A model generated the notes under the pieces. It was given only the letters and a program-made list of their open reading frames with translations. It ran no database searches and was not told the origin of the DNA. Below, piece by piece: positions 23,631 through 34,300 of a stretch of 64,000 bases of DNA; the stretch's first letter is position 1; every line of letters begins with the position of its first letter. The stretch comes from an uncultured Streptomyces sp. (GTDB taxonomy: Bacteria; Actinomycetota; Actinomycetes; Streptomycetales; Streptomycetaceae). The DNA lies in the NCBI RefSeq assembly GCF_947488945.1, contig NZ_CANLBS010000002.1, positions 186,001 to 250,000 on the forward strand. Direction: 5' to 3'. The translations under genes and the position numbers were made by a program.

Positions 23631-26480
23631 CTACAGCTCGCCCTTACGGGTCAGCTGGTTGAAGCACAGCCACCCCGGCAGCACCGGCAGCCACAGCGTC
23701 ATCAGGCGGTACAGCAGCACCGCGGGGGCGGCCACCTCCTTGGGCAGGCCGACCGCGATGAGCCCCAGCGTCAGCGCGCCCTCGACCGCGCCCATGCCGC
23801 CCGGCGTCGGCGCCGCGGACCCGAGTGCGTTGCCCGCGAGGAAGACCACCGCGATGCTCGCGTAGCTGAGCTGCGGCACGTCGGGCCCGCTGAACGCGCG
23901 GATCGAGGCGTCCAGACAGAGCACGAACAGGCCCGTCAGCAGCAGCATCCCGCCGATGCCGGTGAGCAGCTTCTGCGGCCGCTGCACCACGTCCAGCATG
24001 CGCGGCACGACCCCGGCGAACAGGGACCGCACGCGGGTCACCACGAACTTGCGCAGGAACGGGATGGCGGTGACCACCAGCACCAGCACCGCGACCGTCA
24101 GGAGCCCGGCGATCACCGTGCGGGACGGGGTCAGCGAGTCCGGCGTCTTCTCCGTGCCCGTCAGATAGCCGAACAGCCCCAGCAGCAGGATGTGACAGCC
24201 GAGGCCGAAGAGCTGCGACGCGCCGACGCTGGCCACCGCCAGCCCCGGACGCACGCCCGCGCGCTGGAGGAAGCGGGTGTTCAGGGCCACCCCGCCGACC
24301 GCCGCCGGCGCGACGATCTTCACGAACGACCCCGCCACCTGCGCCAGCACCGTGCGGCCGAACGCCACCCGCTCCGGCACGAAGCCCAGCAGGCTCATCG
24401 CCGCCGCGACGTAGCTCAGCGCGGAGAAGCCGAGGGCGGCCGCCACCCAGCCCCACTCAGCCTGCTCGACGACGGTGCCGAAGTCGGCCTGGGTGACCTG
24501 CGAGATGAGGAAGTAGGCGGCGATCGCACCCGCGATGAAGCTGAACAGCGTGCGCGGCTTGATGCGCTCCAGGCGGACCGGTTCGACCGGTGCCTGCGGG
24601 CGGATCAGCAGCACCTGGCGGCGGATCTGCGCCAGCAGGTCCTCCTCGCGCGCCTCGTCCAGCGCCTCGTCCAGCGCCCGCTTCTCGGCCTGCTTCTCGG
24701 TCCGCTGCGACTTTCGCCCGGCCTTGCGGCCCGTCGCCTCCGCACCGCTCTCCGCGGCCTCCTCGGCCTTGGCGCGCTTGGCGGCGCCGGACGCCTCCAG
24801 CACCGCTTCCCGCTCCCGCTGGGCCCGCTCCCGCGCGATCCGGCGCAGCGTGGCGCGGGTCGAACGGCTCAGCGCGATCGGCTGGAGCAGCGGCAGGCAG
24901 TTCGCCACCGCGTCCGGTCCGAGCACCTCCAGCGCCCCGGACACCGACCGCTCGGCCCCGACCCGGAGCCCCAGCGTGGTCAGCAGCTGCGCCACGTCCA
25001 TCCGCAGGATCAGGTCGCCGGCCGCGATCTCGCCGCCGCGCAGATCCGTGACGAAGGCCCTGCCGGAACGATCCACCAGCAGCGCGTCGCCGGTCAGCCT
25101 GCGGTGCGCGATCCGCCGCGACTGGAGCGCCTTCACCTGCTGCCACGCCGAACGCACCAGCGCGTCGGTGATCTCTTCGTCCGCCAGTGCGTCGAGCTGG
25201 CGCCCGCCGATGTGCTCGTAGACGAGCATCACCGCGTCCGGGCCCAGCTCGGAGGTGGCGATCAGCTTCGGTGCGTTGGCCCCGGCGGCGATGGCGGCGT
25301 ACGCGAGCAGCGCCTCCTGCTCCAGCGCCTGGCGCAGCGACTGGATGGAGCGCCGCTGGGTGAGGCTGCGCAGGGTGATCCTGCGCCACAGGCGGTAGAA
25401 GAACCCCTGTGCCTGCTGTTCCCGGTCGACCACCGTCACGTCCAGCGGCGGCCCGTTCTCCAGCGTCACCAGGTAGCGGCGGCCCCGGTCGTTCTGGTCC
25501 GGGTTCTCCGGGGCGTCCTCGGTGCGCATCGCGGCGACCGGACGGAACCCGACGTGCCGCAGTCCGGCCATCAGGTGCTGGCCGGTCGGCCGGACGTTGG
25601 GCGAGCCGACCGTGTAGAGCGTGCCGTACGCGACGGTCCAGCCGATCAGCACGGTGAGGCCGATCGAGAACGGGGTGGTGTAGCCGCCCACCAGCATCGC
25701 GAACGCGTCCAGCAGCAGCACCACCCACAGCACCACCCGCCAGCGCGGCCGCCGGGCCATGCCGACCGCCGTCATGTACGCGATCACCGGCGCGAGGTAG
25801 CCGTGCACCGGATCGGTCAGGGCGGCGCCGGGCTGCGGCTGGGTCAGGGCGTCCTGGATCGTGCCGGGCGCGGAACGCGAGACCCAGAGGTCGGTGGCGA
25901 GCGTCACGCCGTGCGCGAGGACCGCGGCCAGCACCCCGTCCGCGATCCGCAGCCCGTCACGTTTGACCAGCCGTTCGATCGCGAACGCCACCGGCACCAG
26001 GAGCACCGCGATGCTCGACACCAGCCCGGCGATCTTGATCAGCAGATCGGGGGCCTGCTGGGTGCCCTTGGAGATGTCGTCCTCGAGGCCCGTCGTGGTG
26101 CCCTGCGCGAACGCCGCGACGGCGAGCAGCAGCGCGATCGCGAGCACGCCCACCAGCAGCCGCAACAGGTCGGAGGGACGGTGCACCCGGGCCGCGAGCA
26201 GCGGCTCGTCGCCGGAGACGCGGTCGGTCAGCCCTTCGTCGGCCGCGGAGCCCACGAGGGTCGAGCCGGAACCGCCGGCGGTGACGTCCGCCGGCGGCGG
26301 AACATCCGGTACGACGCCGGAGGCGGGCGGCACGGGAGGCGCGGCGCCCCCGGCCTCCGGCCCGGACGCACCGTCCGGGCGGTCGCCGGACGTCCCGTCC
26401 GGCTCCTGCCGCGACGTCTGCGGACGCGGTCCTTCCGGCTGCGATCCGGCAGCAGAGCCCGCCGCCTTCGATGGCTGCAC
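23631..26480 (-). CDS. Large membrane protein: kinase-like domain fused to UPF0104/LPG-synthase-type transmembrane domain
   Basis: A 949-residue membrane protein. An N-terminal disordered tail (about 80 residues, Pro/Gly/Ala) precedes about six membrane helices (residues 90-290). A cytoplasmic domain follows with degenerate protein-kinase-like features (LVYEHIGGRQLDAL near residue 410, AHRRLTGDALLVDR near 448, FVTDLRGGEIA near 465). A charged Lys/Arg/Glu coiled stretch spans residues about 535-615. The last 300 residues are the UPF0104 flippase/synthase fold, including APTPGGMGAVEGAL near residue 900. The final domain is shared with lysylphosphatidylglycerol synthases. A role in envelope lipid modification is an inference. 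A GTG at 26480 with AAGGAG 6 nt upstream was preferred over a GTG at 26528 with no site. Confidence 0.75.
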   Translation of the reverse strand: MQPSKAAGSAAGSQPEGPRPQTSRQEPDGTSGDRPDGASGPEAGGAAPPVPPASGVVPDVPPPADVTAGGSGSTLVGSAADEGLTDRVSGDEPLLAARVHRPSDLLRLLVGVLAIALLLAVAAFAQGTTTGLEDDISKGTQQAPDLLIKIAGLVSSIAVLLVPVAFAIERLVKRDGLRIADGVLAAVLAHGVTLATDLWVSRSAPGTIQDALTQPQPGAALTDPVHGYLAPVIAYMTAVGMARRPRWRVVLWVVLLLDAFAMLVGGYTTPFSIGLTVLIGWTVAYGTLYTVGSPNVRPTGQHLMAGLRHVGFRPVAAMRTEDAPENPDQNDRGRRYLVTLENGPPLDVTVVDREQQAQGFFYRLWRRITLRSLTQRRSIQSLRQALEQEALLAYAAIAAGANAPKLIATSELGPDAVMLVYEHIGGRQLDALADEEITDALVRSAWQQVKALQSRRIAHRRLTGDALLVDRSGRAFVTDLRGGEIAAGDLILRMDVAQLLTTLGLRVGAERSVSGALEVLGPDAVANCLPLLQPIALSRSTRATLRRIARERAQREREAVLEASGAAKRAKAEEAAESGAEATGRKAGRKSQRTEKQAEKRALDEALDEAREEDLLAQIRRQVLLIRPQAPVEPVRLERIKPRTLFSFIAGAIAAYFLISQVTQADFGTVVEQAEWGWVAAALGFSALSYVAAAMSLLGFVPERVAFGRTVLAQVAGSFVKIVAPAAVGGVALNTRFLQRAGVRPGLAVASVGASQLFGLGCHILLLGLFGYLTGTEKTPDSLTPSRTVIAGLLTVAVLVLVVTAIPFLRKFVVTRVRSLFAGVVPRMLDVVQRPQKLLTGIGGMLLLTGLFVLCLDASIRAFSGPDVPQLSYASIAVVFLAGNALGSAAPTPGGMGAVEGALTLGLIAVGLPKEVAAPAVLLYRLMTLWLPVLPGWLCFNQLTRKGEL

Positions 26481-26692
26481 GCCCTGCTCCTTCGTGTCAT
26501 CCGGTCGGTCTTCGTGTTCCGGTGTCACCGCTCACCGTCCGCACGATGGTGGCACGGCCCGTACGGGTACGGGGGCATCAGGGTGCATCCGCCCGGCCCG
26601 CGACGCGGAACATTAGCCCCTTTGCCCCGGCGCGCACGCCGGATTCCGGCCCTCGGCCGTACGCCCCCGCACTGTCGGAGGCGTACGGCAAG

Positions 26693-27196
26693 ATGGGAGG
26701 GATGAGCCAGCACCGGACGAGTCAGCACCGCACGCCCCCGGGCGGGGCGGACCGTGTCCGCGCGAGCGGTGCGTCCGGCGGCGCGGACCGGCCACCGGCC
26801 CTCGCCGAACTGCCCCATTACGCGGAGCGGGTGCTGGACGTCGCCGAGCTGATCCCGCCCGGCCGGGTGATGACCTACGGCGACGTCGCGGAGTGGCTCG
26901 GCGACGGCGGCCCCCGCCAGGTCGGCCGGGCCATGGCCCTCTACGGCTCCGCGGTGCCGTGGTGGCGGGTGGTGCGGTCCGACGGGAAGCTGCTGCCCGG
27001 CCACGAACAGCGCGCGCTGGGCCACTACCGCGAGGAGGGCACCCCGCTGCGCGAGGCCCCGGCCGCCGCGGACGGACACCTGCCGCGCCTCGACATGCGC
27101 CGCGCCCGATGGGACGGACGGGACGGGACGCGTCCGGGCGACGGCGGCGGCTCGGGCGGGGCCGGACCGGGCGGGAGCGAGGAACCTCACATCTGA
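26693..27196 (+). CDS. Alkyltransferase-like (MGMT-type) DNA-binding protein without active-site cysteine
   Basis: A 167-residue protein whose core (residues about 45-145) is the MGMT DNA-binding domain: VLDVAELIPPGRVMTYGDVA, a helix-turn-helix segment and QVGRAMALYGSAVPWWRVVR. In repair methyltransferases the PCHR box holds the acceptor cysteine; here it reads PWWR. The protein thus belongs to the alkyltransferase-like proteins that flip and flag O6-alkylguanine for nucleotide excision repair. The N- and C-terminal tails are disordered. Starts at 26693 (GGAGG 11 nt upstream) and 26702 are both possible. The place next to adnAB matches Rv3204 in mycobacteria and suits a repair role. Confidence 0.82.
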   Translation: MGGMSQHRTSQHRTPPGGADRVRASGASGGADRPPALAELPHYAERVLDVAELIPPGRVMTYGDVAEWLGDGGPRQVGRAMALYGSAVPWWRVVRSDGKLLPGHEQRALGHYREEGTPLREAPAAADGHLPRLDMRRARWDGRDGTRPGDGGGSGGAGPGGSEEPHI

Positions 27197-27553
27197 CAGC
27201 TTCGGCCATCGGGCTGCGCCCGGCGTCCGGTGCCACGCCCGGATCCGGCACGATCCCCACGGGCGCGTACGCCCCCGGGGCGGGCGGGCACGTGACGCGG
27301 AACGCGCCCCGACCGCCGCCGTCCGCGCCCCGTTCGGCGTAGCGTCGTCACGACGCGGCCCGCGCCGGCCGCCCCGGCGACCGTCCGGGCGCGGAGCCCT
27401 CGCACGCTGTCCCACCGTCACACTCCGTCCGTCATCACCTCGTCCGACCCGACGTCCGACCCGACCGCCCGAGCCCACCGTCCGACGCCCGGCACCCCCG
27501 GCGCCGGGCGCCCCGCACCAGCGCCCCGTACGACCCCAGGACCGGCGAACCAC
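27197..27553. other. Intergenic region before adnA
   Basis: About 355 bp of uniformly GC-rich sequence with no supportable gene and no clear promoter or hairpin. An AGGA at 27538-27541, 12 nt before the adnA GTG, is the only ribosome-site candidate. The adnA start could therefore be inside the gene, at a later GTG. Confidence 0.4.
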
Positions 27554-30500
27554 GTGAGCTTCTCCCCGACCACCCGGCACAGCCCGCCCCGTGAGACACG
27601 GCGGCGGGCCGCTCCGGGCGCGTACCGGCTGGTGCGGACCCCGCCCGGTTCCGTCGGCCCCCCTGTCCTGGACGCGGCCCAGCGCGCGGTGGTTGAGCAC
27701 CCCGGCGGCCCCCTGCTGGTGCTCGCCGGTCCCGGCACGGGCAAGACCACGACCCTCGTCGAGGCGGTCGCCGCACGGGTCGCTGCGGGCACCGACCCCG
27801 CCCGCGTCCTGGTTCTCACCTTCAGCCGCAAGGCGGCCGTGGAACTGCGGGACCGGATGGCGGTCCGGCTCGGCGCGGCCAGCGGCCCGCAGGCCACCAC
27901 CTTCCACTCGTACTGCTACGCCCTGGTCCGCGCCCACCAGGACGCCGACCTGTTCGCCGACCCGCTGCGGCTGCTCTCCGGCCCCGAGCAGGACGTGACG
28001 GTCCGCGACCTGCTGGCCGGCCAGCTCGACCTGGAGAAGGAGGGCCTGGCACACGTCCGCTGGCCGGACGAGCTGCGGGCCTGCCTCACCACGCGCGGTT
28101 TCGCCGACGAGGTCCGCGCGGTGCTCGCCCGCAGCCGCGAACTGGGCCTCGGCGCGGACGCGCTGGCCGCTTTCGCCCGGCGCACCGGCCGCCCCGACTG
28201 GGGCGCCGCCGCCCAGTTCCTCGCCGAGTACCTCGACGTGCTCGACGCGCAGGGCGTCCTCGACTACGCCGAGCTGGTGCACCGCGCGGTGCTGCTGGCG
28301 GAGCGCCCGGAGGTCGCGGCGGACCTCGCCGGACGGTACGACGCCGTCTACGTCGACGAGTACCAGGACACCGACCCCGCCCAGGTGCGGCTGTTGCGCG
28401 CCCTGGCGGGCAACCACCCGCCCCGGCTCCGCCCCCGCCGCACGGGCCCCGGCGGTCGTGAAGCCACCGGTCCGGACGCGGGCACGGCCACGGGCACCGT
28501 CACCGCCACGGGTACGGACACCGCGACGGGTACGGACACGGCGACGGGTACGGGCACGGGGCGGCCGGGCGGGGACGCGGGCGGCGGGCGGACGCTGGTG
28601 GCGTTCGGCGACCCCGACCAGTCGATCTACACGTTCCGGGGCGCCGACGTGAACGGCATCCTGGAGTTCCCCGAGACCTTCCCGCGCGCCGACGGCACGC
28701 CCGCGCCGGTCGGAGTGCTCACCACCTCCCGGCGCTCCGGCGCCGACCTCCTCGCCGCGACCCGGCTGCTCACCCGCCGGATGCCGCTCACCCGGCTGCC
28801 CGCGGACCGGGTCCGCGCCCACCGCGACCCCGTGCCGGTGCGCAAGGGCGGCAAGGTCGAGGTGTACACCTACCCGACCGCCTCCACCGAACTGGACAAC
28901 ATCGCCGACCTGCTGCGCCGCGCCCACCTGGAGGACGGGGTGCCGTGGCAGGAGATGGCGGTGCTGGTACGCGCCGGCGGCCGCTCGCTGCCCGCCGTGC
29001 GCCGGGCCCTGACGGCGGCCGGCGTCCCGCTGGAGATCGACGGCGACGACCTCCCGCTGCGCCACGAACCGGCGGTGGCCCCGCTGCTGACCGCCCTGCG
29101 CACGATCGCCGAGGCCGTCCCGGACCGCCCGGCCGGCGGCGGCGGCTCCCGCGCGTCCGCCGACGAGGACGCTCCGGCGGACGGGACGGACGGGGCTCGC
29201 GGGACGGACGGGACTCGCGGGACGGGCGGTGCTGGTAGGGCCGACGGTACTGACGCGACGGAAGCTGTCGGCGGGGCTGACCGCGCCGGCGCGGCGTCGT
29301 CCTTCCGGTTCGACGCCGAGACCGCGCTGACCCTGCTCACCTCGCCGCTGGGCGCCATGGACGCCGCCGACCTGCGCCGCCTCGGCCGCGCGCTGCGCGA
29401 CGACGAACGCGCCGCGGGCAACCGGGTGCCGCCGCCCTCCGGCGACCTGCTCGCCCGCGCCCTCGCCGAACCCGAACGCCTCGCCACCCACGACCCCTCC
29501 TACGCCCGGGGCGCCCAGCGGCTCGGCGCCCTGCTGGCCACCGCCCGCGACCAGCTCGCCGCGGGCGGCACCGCCGAGGAGGCGCTCTGGACCCTGTGGA
29601 GCGGCACCCCCTGGCCCACCCGGCTGGAACGCTCCGCGCTGCGCGGCGGCACCACCGGACGCAACGCCGACCGGGACCTCGACGCCGTCTGCGCGCTCTT
29701 CGACACCGCAGCCCGCGCCGAGGAACGCACCGGCGGGCGCGGGGCGCTCAACTTCCTGGAGGAGATCGACGCCCAGGACATCGCCGCCGACACCCTCTCC
29801 CGCCGGGTCGCGCGCCCCGACGCCGTACGCCTGATGACGGCGCACCGGTCCAAGGGACTGGAATGGCGGCTGGTGGTCGTCTCCGGGGTGCAGGAAGGGC
29901 TCTGGCCCGACCTGCGCCGCCGCGGCTCGCTCCTCGAAGCGGACCGCATCGGCCGCGACGGACTCGCCGAGCCCCTCACGCCCGGCGCCCTCCTCGCCGA
30001 GGAGCGCCGGCTGTTCTACGTCGCCGCCACCCGGGCCCGCGACCGCCTCGTGGTCACCGCCGTCAAGGCCCCCGCCGACGACGGGGACCAGCCCTCGCGG
30101 TTCCTCACCGAGCTGGGCGTCGAGCCCCGCGACGTCACCGGCCGGCCGCGCCGCCCGCTGGCGGTGGCCGCCCTCGTCGCCGAACTGCGGGCCACCACCG
30201 TCGACCCGGCGGCCTCCGACGCGCTGCGCGACGCCGCCGCCCGCCGGCTCGCCCGGCTCGCCGCGCTCACCGACGACGAGGACCGCCCCCTCGTCCCGGC
30301 CGCCCACCCGCACCGCTGGTGGGGACTGGACGAGCCGACCCGCTCCGAGGTGCCGCTGCGCGACCGCGACCGGCCGGTCGTCCTCTCCGGCAGCGCGCTC
30401 GACCAGCTCGCCAACACCTGCGCCCTGCAGTGGTTCCTCGGCCGCGAGGTGAAGGCCGACGCCCCCGCCACCGCCGCCCAGGGGTTCGGCAACGTCGTGC

Positions 30501-31177
30501 ACGTACTCGCCGACGAGGTCGCCTCCGGGCGCACCCCGGCCGATCTCGACGTGCTCATGGCACGCCTCGACTCGGTCTGGGACGGCCTCGTCTTCGACGC
30601 GCCGTGGAAGTCCGACCAGGAGAAGAGCCACGCCCGCGCCGCCCTGGAGCGGTTCCTGCGCTGGCACGTCACCGACCGCGGTGGCCGCACCCCGGCCGCC
30701 AGCGAGCACGACTTCGACGTGACGCTCGGCGCGGGGCCCTTCGAGGTCCGCGTCCGCGGCTCCATGGACCGGGTCGAGCGCGACGCGCAGGGCCGCGCGT
30801 ACGTCGTCGACTTCAAGACCGGCAAGGCGGCGCCCACCAAGGACGAGGTCGCCACCCACCCGCAGCTCGCCGTCTACCAGCTCGCGGTCCGGGAAGGCGC
30901 GGTCGACGAGGTCTTCGACGGACAGCGCCCCGAACCCGGCGGCGCGGAACTCGTCCAGCTCCGGCAGCCCGCCCCGGTGAAGGAGGGCGGCGACGCCCTG
31001 CCGAAGGTGCAGGCCCAGCAGGCGCTGTCGGGGGAGTGGGTCTCCGATCTGCTCGCCACCGCCGCGGGCCGGGTGCTCGACGAGCGCTTCACCCCCAGCA
31101 CCGGCTCCCACTGCGCCCACTGCGCCTTCCGCGCCTCGTGCAGCGCCCAGCCGGAGGGCGCGCAGATCGTCGAGTGA
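27554..31177 (+). CDS. adnA: AdnA-like helicase-nuclease (UvrD-family motor with RecB-type nuclease)
   Basis: A 1207-residue first subunit of an AdnAB-type end-resecting helicase-nuclease, which unwinds and digests DNA ends for recombination. Motor motifs are intact: Walker A GPGTGKT at residues 59-65, motif II VDEYQDTDPAQ near 267, motif III GDPDQSIYTFRG near 352, and TAHRSKGLEW near 759. The C-terminal nuclease has VVDFKTGK near residue 1086. A cysteine (NTCALQWF, near 956) and a CxxC-x5-C cluster (HCAHCAFRASC near 1186) could bind an iron-sulfur cluster as in AddB/AdnA-type nucleases. Residues about 290-345 hold an inserted low-complexity repeat. It is followed by adnB after 130 bp. Confidence 0.88.
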   Translation: MSFSPTTRHSPPRETRRRAAPGAYRLVRTPPGSVGPPVLDAAQRAVVEHPGGPLLVLAGPGTGKTTTLVEAVAARVAAGTDPARVLVLTFSRKAAVELRDRMAVRLGAASGPQATTFHSYCYALVRAHQDADLFADPLRLLSGPEQDVTVRDLLAGQLDLEKEGLAHVRWPDELRACLTTRGFADEVRAVLARSRELGLGADALAAFARRTGRPDWGAAAQFLAEYLDVLDAQGVLDYAELVHRAVLLAERPEVAADLAGRYDAVYVDEYQDTDPAQVRLLRALAGNHPPRLRPRRTGPGGREATGPDAGTATGTVTATGTDTATGTDTATGTGTGRPGGDAGGGRTLVAFGDPDQSIYTFRGADVNGILEFPETFPRADGTPAPVGVLTTSRRSGADLLAATRLLTRRMPLTRLPADRVRAHRDPVPVRKGGKVEVYTYPTASTELDNIADLLRRAHLEDGVPWQEMAVLVRAGGRSLPAVRRALTAAGVPLEIDGDDLPLRHEPAVAPLLTALRTIAEAVPDRPAGGGGSRASADEDAPADGTDGARGTDGTRGTGGAGRADGTDATEAVGGADRAGAASSFRFDAETALTLLTSPLGAMDAADLRRLGRALRDDERAAGNRVPPPSGDLLARALAEPERLATHDPSYARGAQRLGALLATARDQLAAGGTAEEALWTLWSGTPWPTRLERSALRGGTTGRNADRDLDAVCALFDTAARAEERTGGRGALNFLEEIDAQDIAADTLSRRVARPDAVRLMTAHRSKGLEWRLVVVSGVQEGLWPDLRRRGSLLEADRIGRDGLAEPLTPGALLAEERRLFYVAATRARDRLVVTAVKAPADDGDQPSRFLTELGVEPRDVTGRPRRPLAVAALVAELRATTVDPAASDALRDAAARRLARLAALTDDEDRPLVPAAHPHRWWGLDEPTRSEVPLRDRDRPVVLSGSALDQLANTCALQWFLGREVKADAPATAAQGFGNVVHVLADEVASGRTPADLDVLMARLDSVWDGLVFDAPWKSDQEKSHARAALERFLRWHVTDRGGRTPAASEHDFDVTLGAGPFEVRVRGSMDRVERDAQGRAYVVDFKTGKAAPTKDEVATHPQLAVYQLAVREGAVDEVFDGQRPEPGGAELVQLRQPAPVKEGGDALPKVQAQQALSGEWVSDLLATAAGRVLDERFTPSTGSHCAHCAFRASCSAQPEGAQIVE
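28486..28560. repeat. Tandem repeat coding an insertion in AdnA
   Basis: Repeats of the ACGGGTACGGACACCGCG type (18-bp period, ATGTDT in protein) occur at least three times with variants. They lie between the motif II and motif III codons. The period keeps the reading frame, so the block can grow or shrink without breaking the gene. Confidence 0.65.
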
Positions 31178-31307
31178 GCCGGGACACGCGGGCGCACCCC
31201 GGCGGGCCGCGCGCCCCCGGTCGCGTACGCCACGTGGGGGGACGCCCCCGCCCGGCGCGGCGGGCGGCCGGACCGGTTTGTCGGTCGGTCCGGTTACCGT
31301 TTCTCAG

Positions 31308-34300
31308 GTGTCCCCGCGCCTGACCGACCCCGAGCAGCTCAAGGAGCTGCTGGGCATCCCCTTCACCCCGGAGCAGACGGCCTGCATCGTCGCGCCGCCC
31401 GCCCCGCAGGTCGTCGTGGCCGGGGCCGGGTCCGGCAAGACGACCGTCATGGCGGCCCGCGTGGTGTGGCTGGTCGGCACCGGACAGGTCGCACCCGAGC
31501 AGGTGCTCGGCCTCACCTTCACCAACAAGGCGGCCGGCGAACTGTCCGAACGCGTCCGCAAGGCCCTGGTCGCCGCGGGCGTCACCGACCCCGACGTCAT
31601 CGACCCGGACGATCCGCCGGGCGAGCCCGCCATCTCCACCTACCACGCGTTCGCCGGCAGGCTGCTGACCGACCACGGGCTGCGCATCGGACTGGAGCCC
31701 ACCACCCGGCTGCTCGCCGACGCCACCCGCTACCAGCTCGCCGCCCGCACCCTGCGCGAGGCCCCCGGCCCCTACCCCGCCCTGACCAGATCCTTCTCCA
31801 CCCTGGTCAGCGACCTGCTGGCACTCGACGCCGAACTCTCCGAGCACCTCGTCGAGCCCGAGCGGCTCGCCGCGTACGACACCGGCCTGCTGACCACGCT
31901 CGCCTCCGTCAAGCTCGGCAACGCCGAACTGCGGAAGATCCCCGAGGCCGCCGAGGGCCGCCGCGAACTGCTCTCCCTCACCACCCGCTACCGCCGGGCC
32001 AAGGCAGACCGCGACCTCCTCGACTTCGGTGACCAGATCGCCCGCTCCGCCGAGCTCGCCCTCACCCGGCCGGAGGTCGGCGAGATCCTCCGCGACGAGT
32101 TCCGGGTCGTGCTGCTCGACGAGTACCAGGACACCTCCGTCGCCCAGCGACTGCTGCTCTCCGCCCTCTTCGGCCACGGCCCCGCGGGCCCCACCGGCCA
32201 CGCGGTCACCGCCGTCGGCGACCCCTGCCAGGCGATCTACGGATGGCGCGGCGCGTCCGTCGCCAACCTCGACGACTTCCCGCTCCACTTCCCGCACGCC
32301 GACGGCACCCCCGCCGCCCGCCACAGCCTCAGCGAGAACCGCCGCAGCGGTGGCCGCCTCCTGCATCTCGCCAACGGCCTCGCCGAACCGCTGCGCGCCC
32401 GCCACGAGGGCGTCGAAGCGCTGCGCCCGGCCCCGGGCGCCGAGCGCGACGGCCTCGTCCGCTGCGCCCTGCTGCCGACCCACGAGGCGGAGATCGACTG
32501 GCTGGCCGACTCGCTCGCCCACCTGGTGCGCACCGGTACACACCCCGGCGAGATCGCCGTGCTCTGCCGCACCGCGTCGGACTTCCCCCTGATCCAGGCG
32601 GCCCTCGTCGCCCGTGACGTCCCGGTCGAGGTGGTCGGCCTCGCCGGACTGCTGCACCTGCCCGAGGTCGCCGACCTCGTCGCGGTCTGCGAGGTCCTCC
32701 AGGACCCCGGCGCCAACGCCTCCCTCGTCCGGCTGCTGACCGGCCCCCGCTGGCGCATCGGTCCTCGCGACCTGGCGCTGCTCGGCCGCCGCGCCCGCCT
32801 CCTGGTCCAGCACGCCCCCGGCGACGCCGCGCCGGACCCGGACGTGCGGCTCGCCGAGGCCGTCGAAGGCACCGACCCCGCCGAGGTGATCTCGCTCGCC
32901 GACGCCCTGGACACCTTCCTCGACCACGGCGGCGCCCCGGACGACGGACTGCCGTTCTCCCCGGAGGCCCGCGTCCGCTTCGCCCGGCTCGCCACCGAAC
33001 TGCGCGAACTGCGCCGCTCGCTCGCCGACCCCCTCATGGACGTCCTGCACCGGGTGCTCACCGCCACCGGCCTCGAAGTCGAGCTCTCCGCCTCCCCGCA
33101 GGCACTGGCCGCCCGTCGCCGCGAGACGCTGGCCAACTTCCTGGACGTCGCGGCCGGCTTCGCCTCCCTCGACGGCGAGGCCACCCTGCTCGCCTTCCTC
33201 GGCTTCCTGCGCACCGCCGCCCAGTACGAGAAGGGGCTCGACAACGCCCTGCCCGGCGGCGAGAACACCGTCAAGGTGCTCACCGCCCACAAGTCCAAGG
33301 GCCTGGAGTGGGACGTCGTCGCCGTGCCCGGACTGGTCGCCGGCCAGTTCCCGAGCAGCCGCTCCCGCGACTCCTGGACCGCGCAGCCGCAGGTGCTCCC
33401 GCACGCCCTGCGCGGCGACGCCGAGACCCTGCCGGCCGTCCCCTCCTTCGACGCCCGCGGACTGAAGACGTTCAAGGAGGAGATGAAGGAGCACCAGCAC
33501 ACCGAGGAACTGCGCCTCGGCTACGTCACCTTCACCCGCCCCCGCAGCCTGCTGCTCGGCTCCGGCCACTGGTGGGGCCCGTCCCAGAAGAAGACCCGCG
33601 GCCCGTCCGAGTTCCTGCACGCGCTGTACGAGCACTGCGCGGCCGGGTACGGCGAGATCGAGGTCTGGGCCGACGAACCGGCGGAGGGCGAGGAGAACCC
33701 GGCGCTCGCCGGGAGGGACGCCGACACCGCCTGGCCGCTGCCGCTCGACCCCACCGCGACCGCCCGCCGCCGGGCCGCCCGGGACACCGTCCTCGCCCAC
33801 CTGGCCGCCCTCGCCGAGTCCGACCGCCACCAGGACGCCCACGCCCCCGACGGCCCGCCCCCCGAACCCGACGCCGGGTACGACGAGCCGTACCCGGAGG
33901 AGCCGTACCCGGAGGAGCCGTACCCGGACGACGAGCCGTACGACGACGTCCCGTACCCGGACGACCCGTACCCCGACGGCCCCGACGCGTACGGCACGCA
34001 GGACGCGCCACCGGCCGGACCCGCCTCCCCGGGCCCCGCCCCCCTCGACCACGTGCCGGCCGCCCGCACCCGGCCCGCCGGGCCCGCCCTCACCCCGGAG
34101 GAGGCCCGCACCCTGGCCTCCTGGGACCGCGACCTCGACGCCCTCACCGGCGAACTGCGCCGCGCCCGCGCCACCGTGCGGGACGTCGTCGTGCCCGCCT
34201 CGCTCTCCGCCACCCAGCTGCTCCGTCTCGCCGAGGACCCCGACGCCTTCGCCCGCGAACTGGCCCGGCCCATGCCCCGCCCTCCGCAGGCCGCCGCCCG

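Noticed and set aside
23025..26705. A 1226-codon plus-strand frame over the UPF0104 gene
   Set aside because: Antisense shadow with His/Gln/Arg-rich composition; the minus strand shows membrane helices and a good start site.
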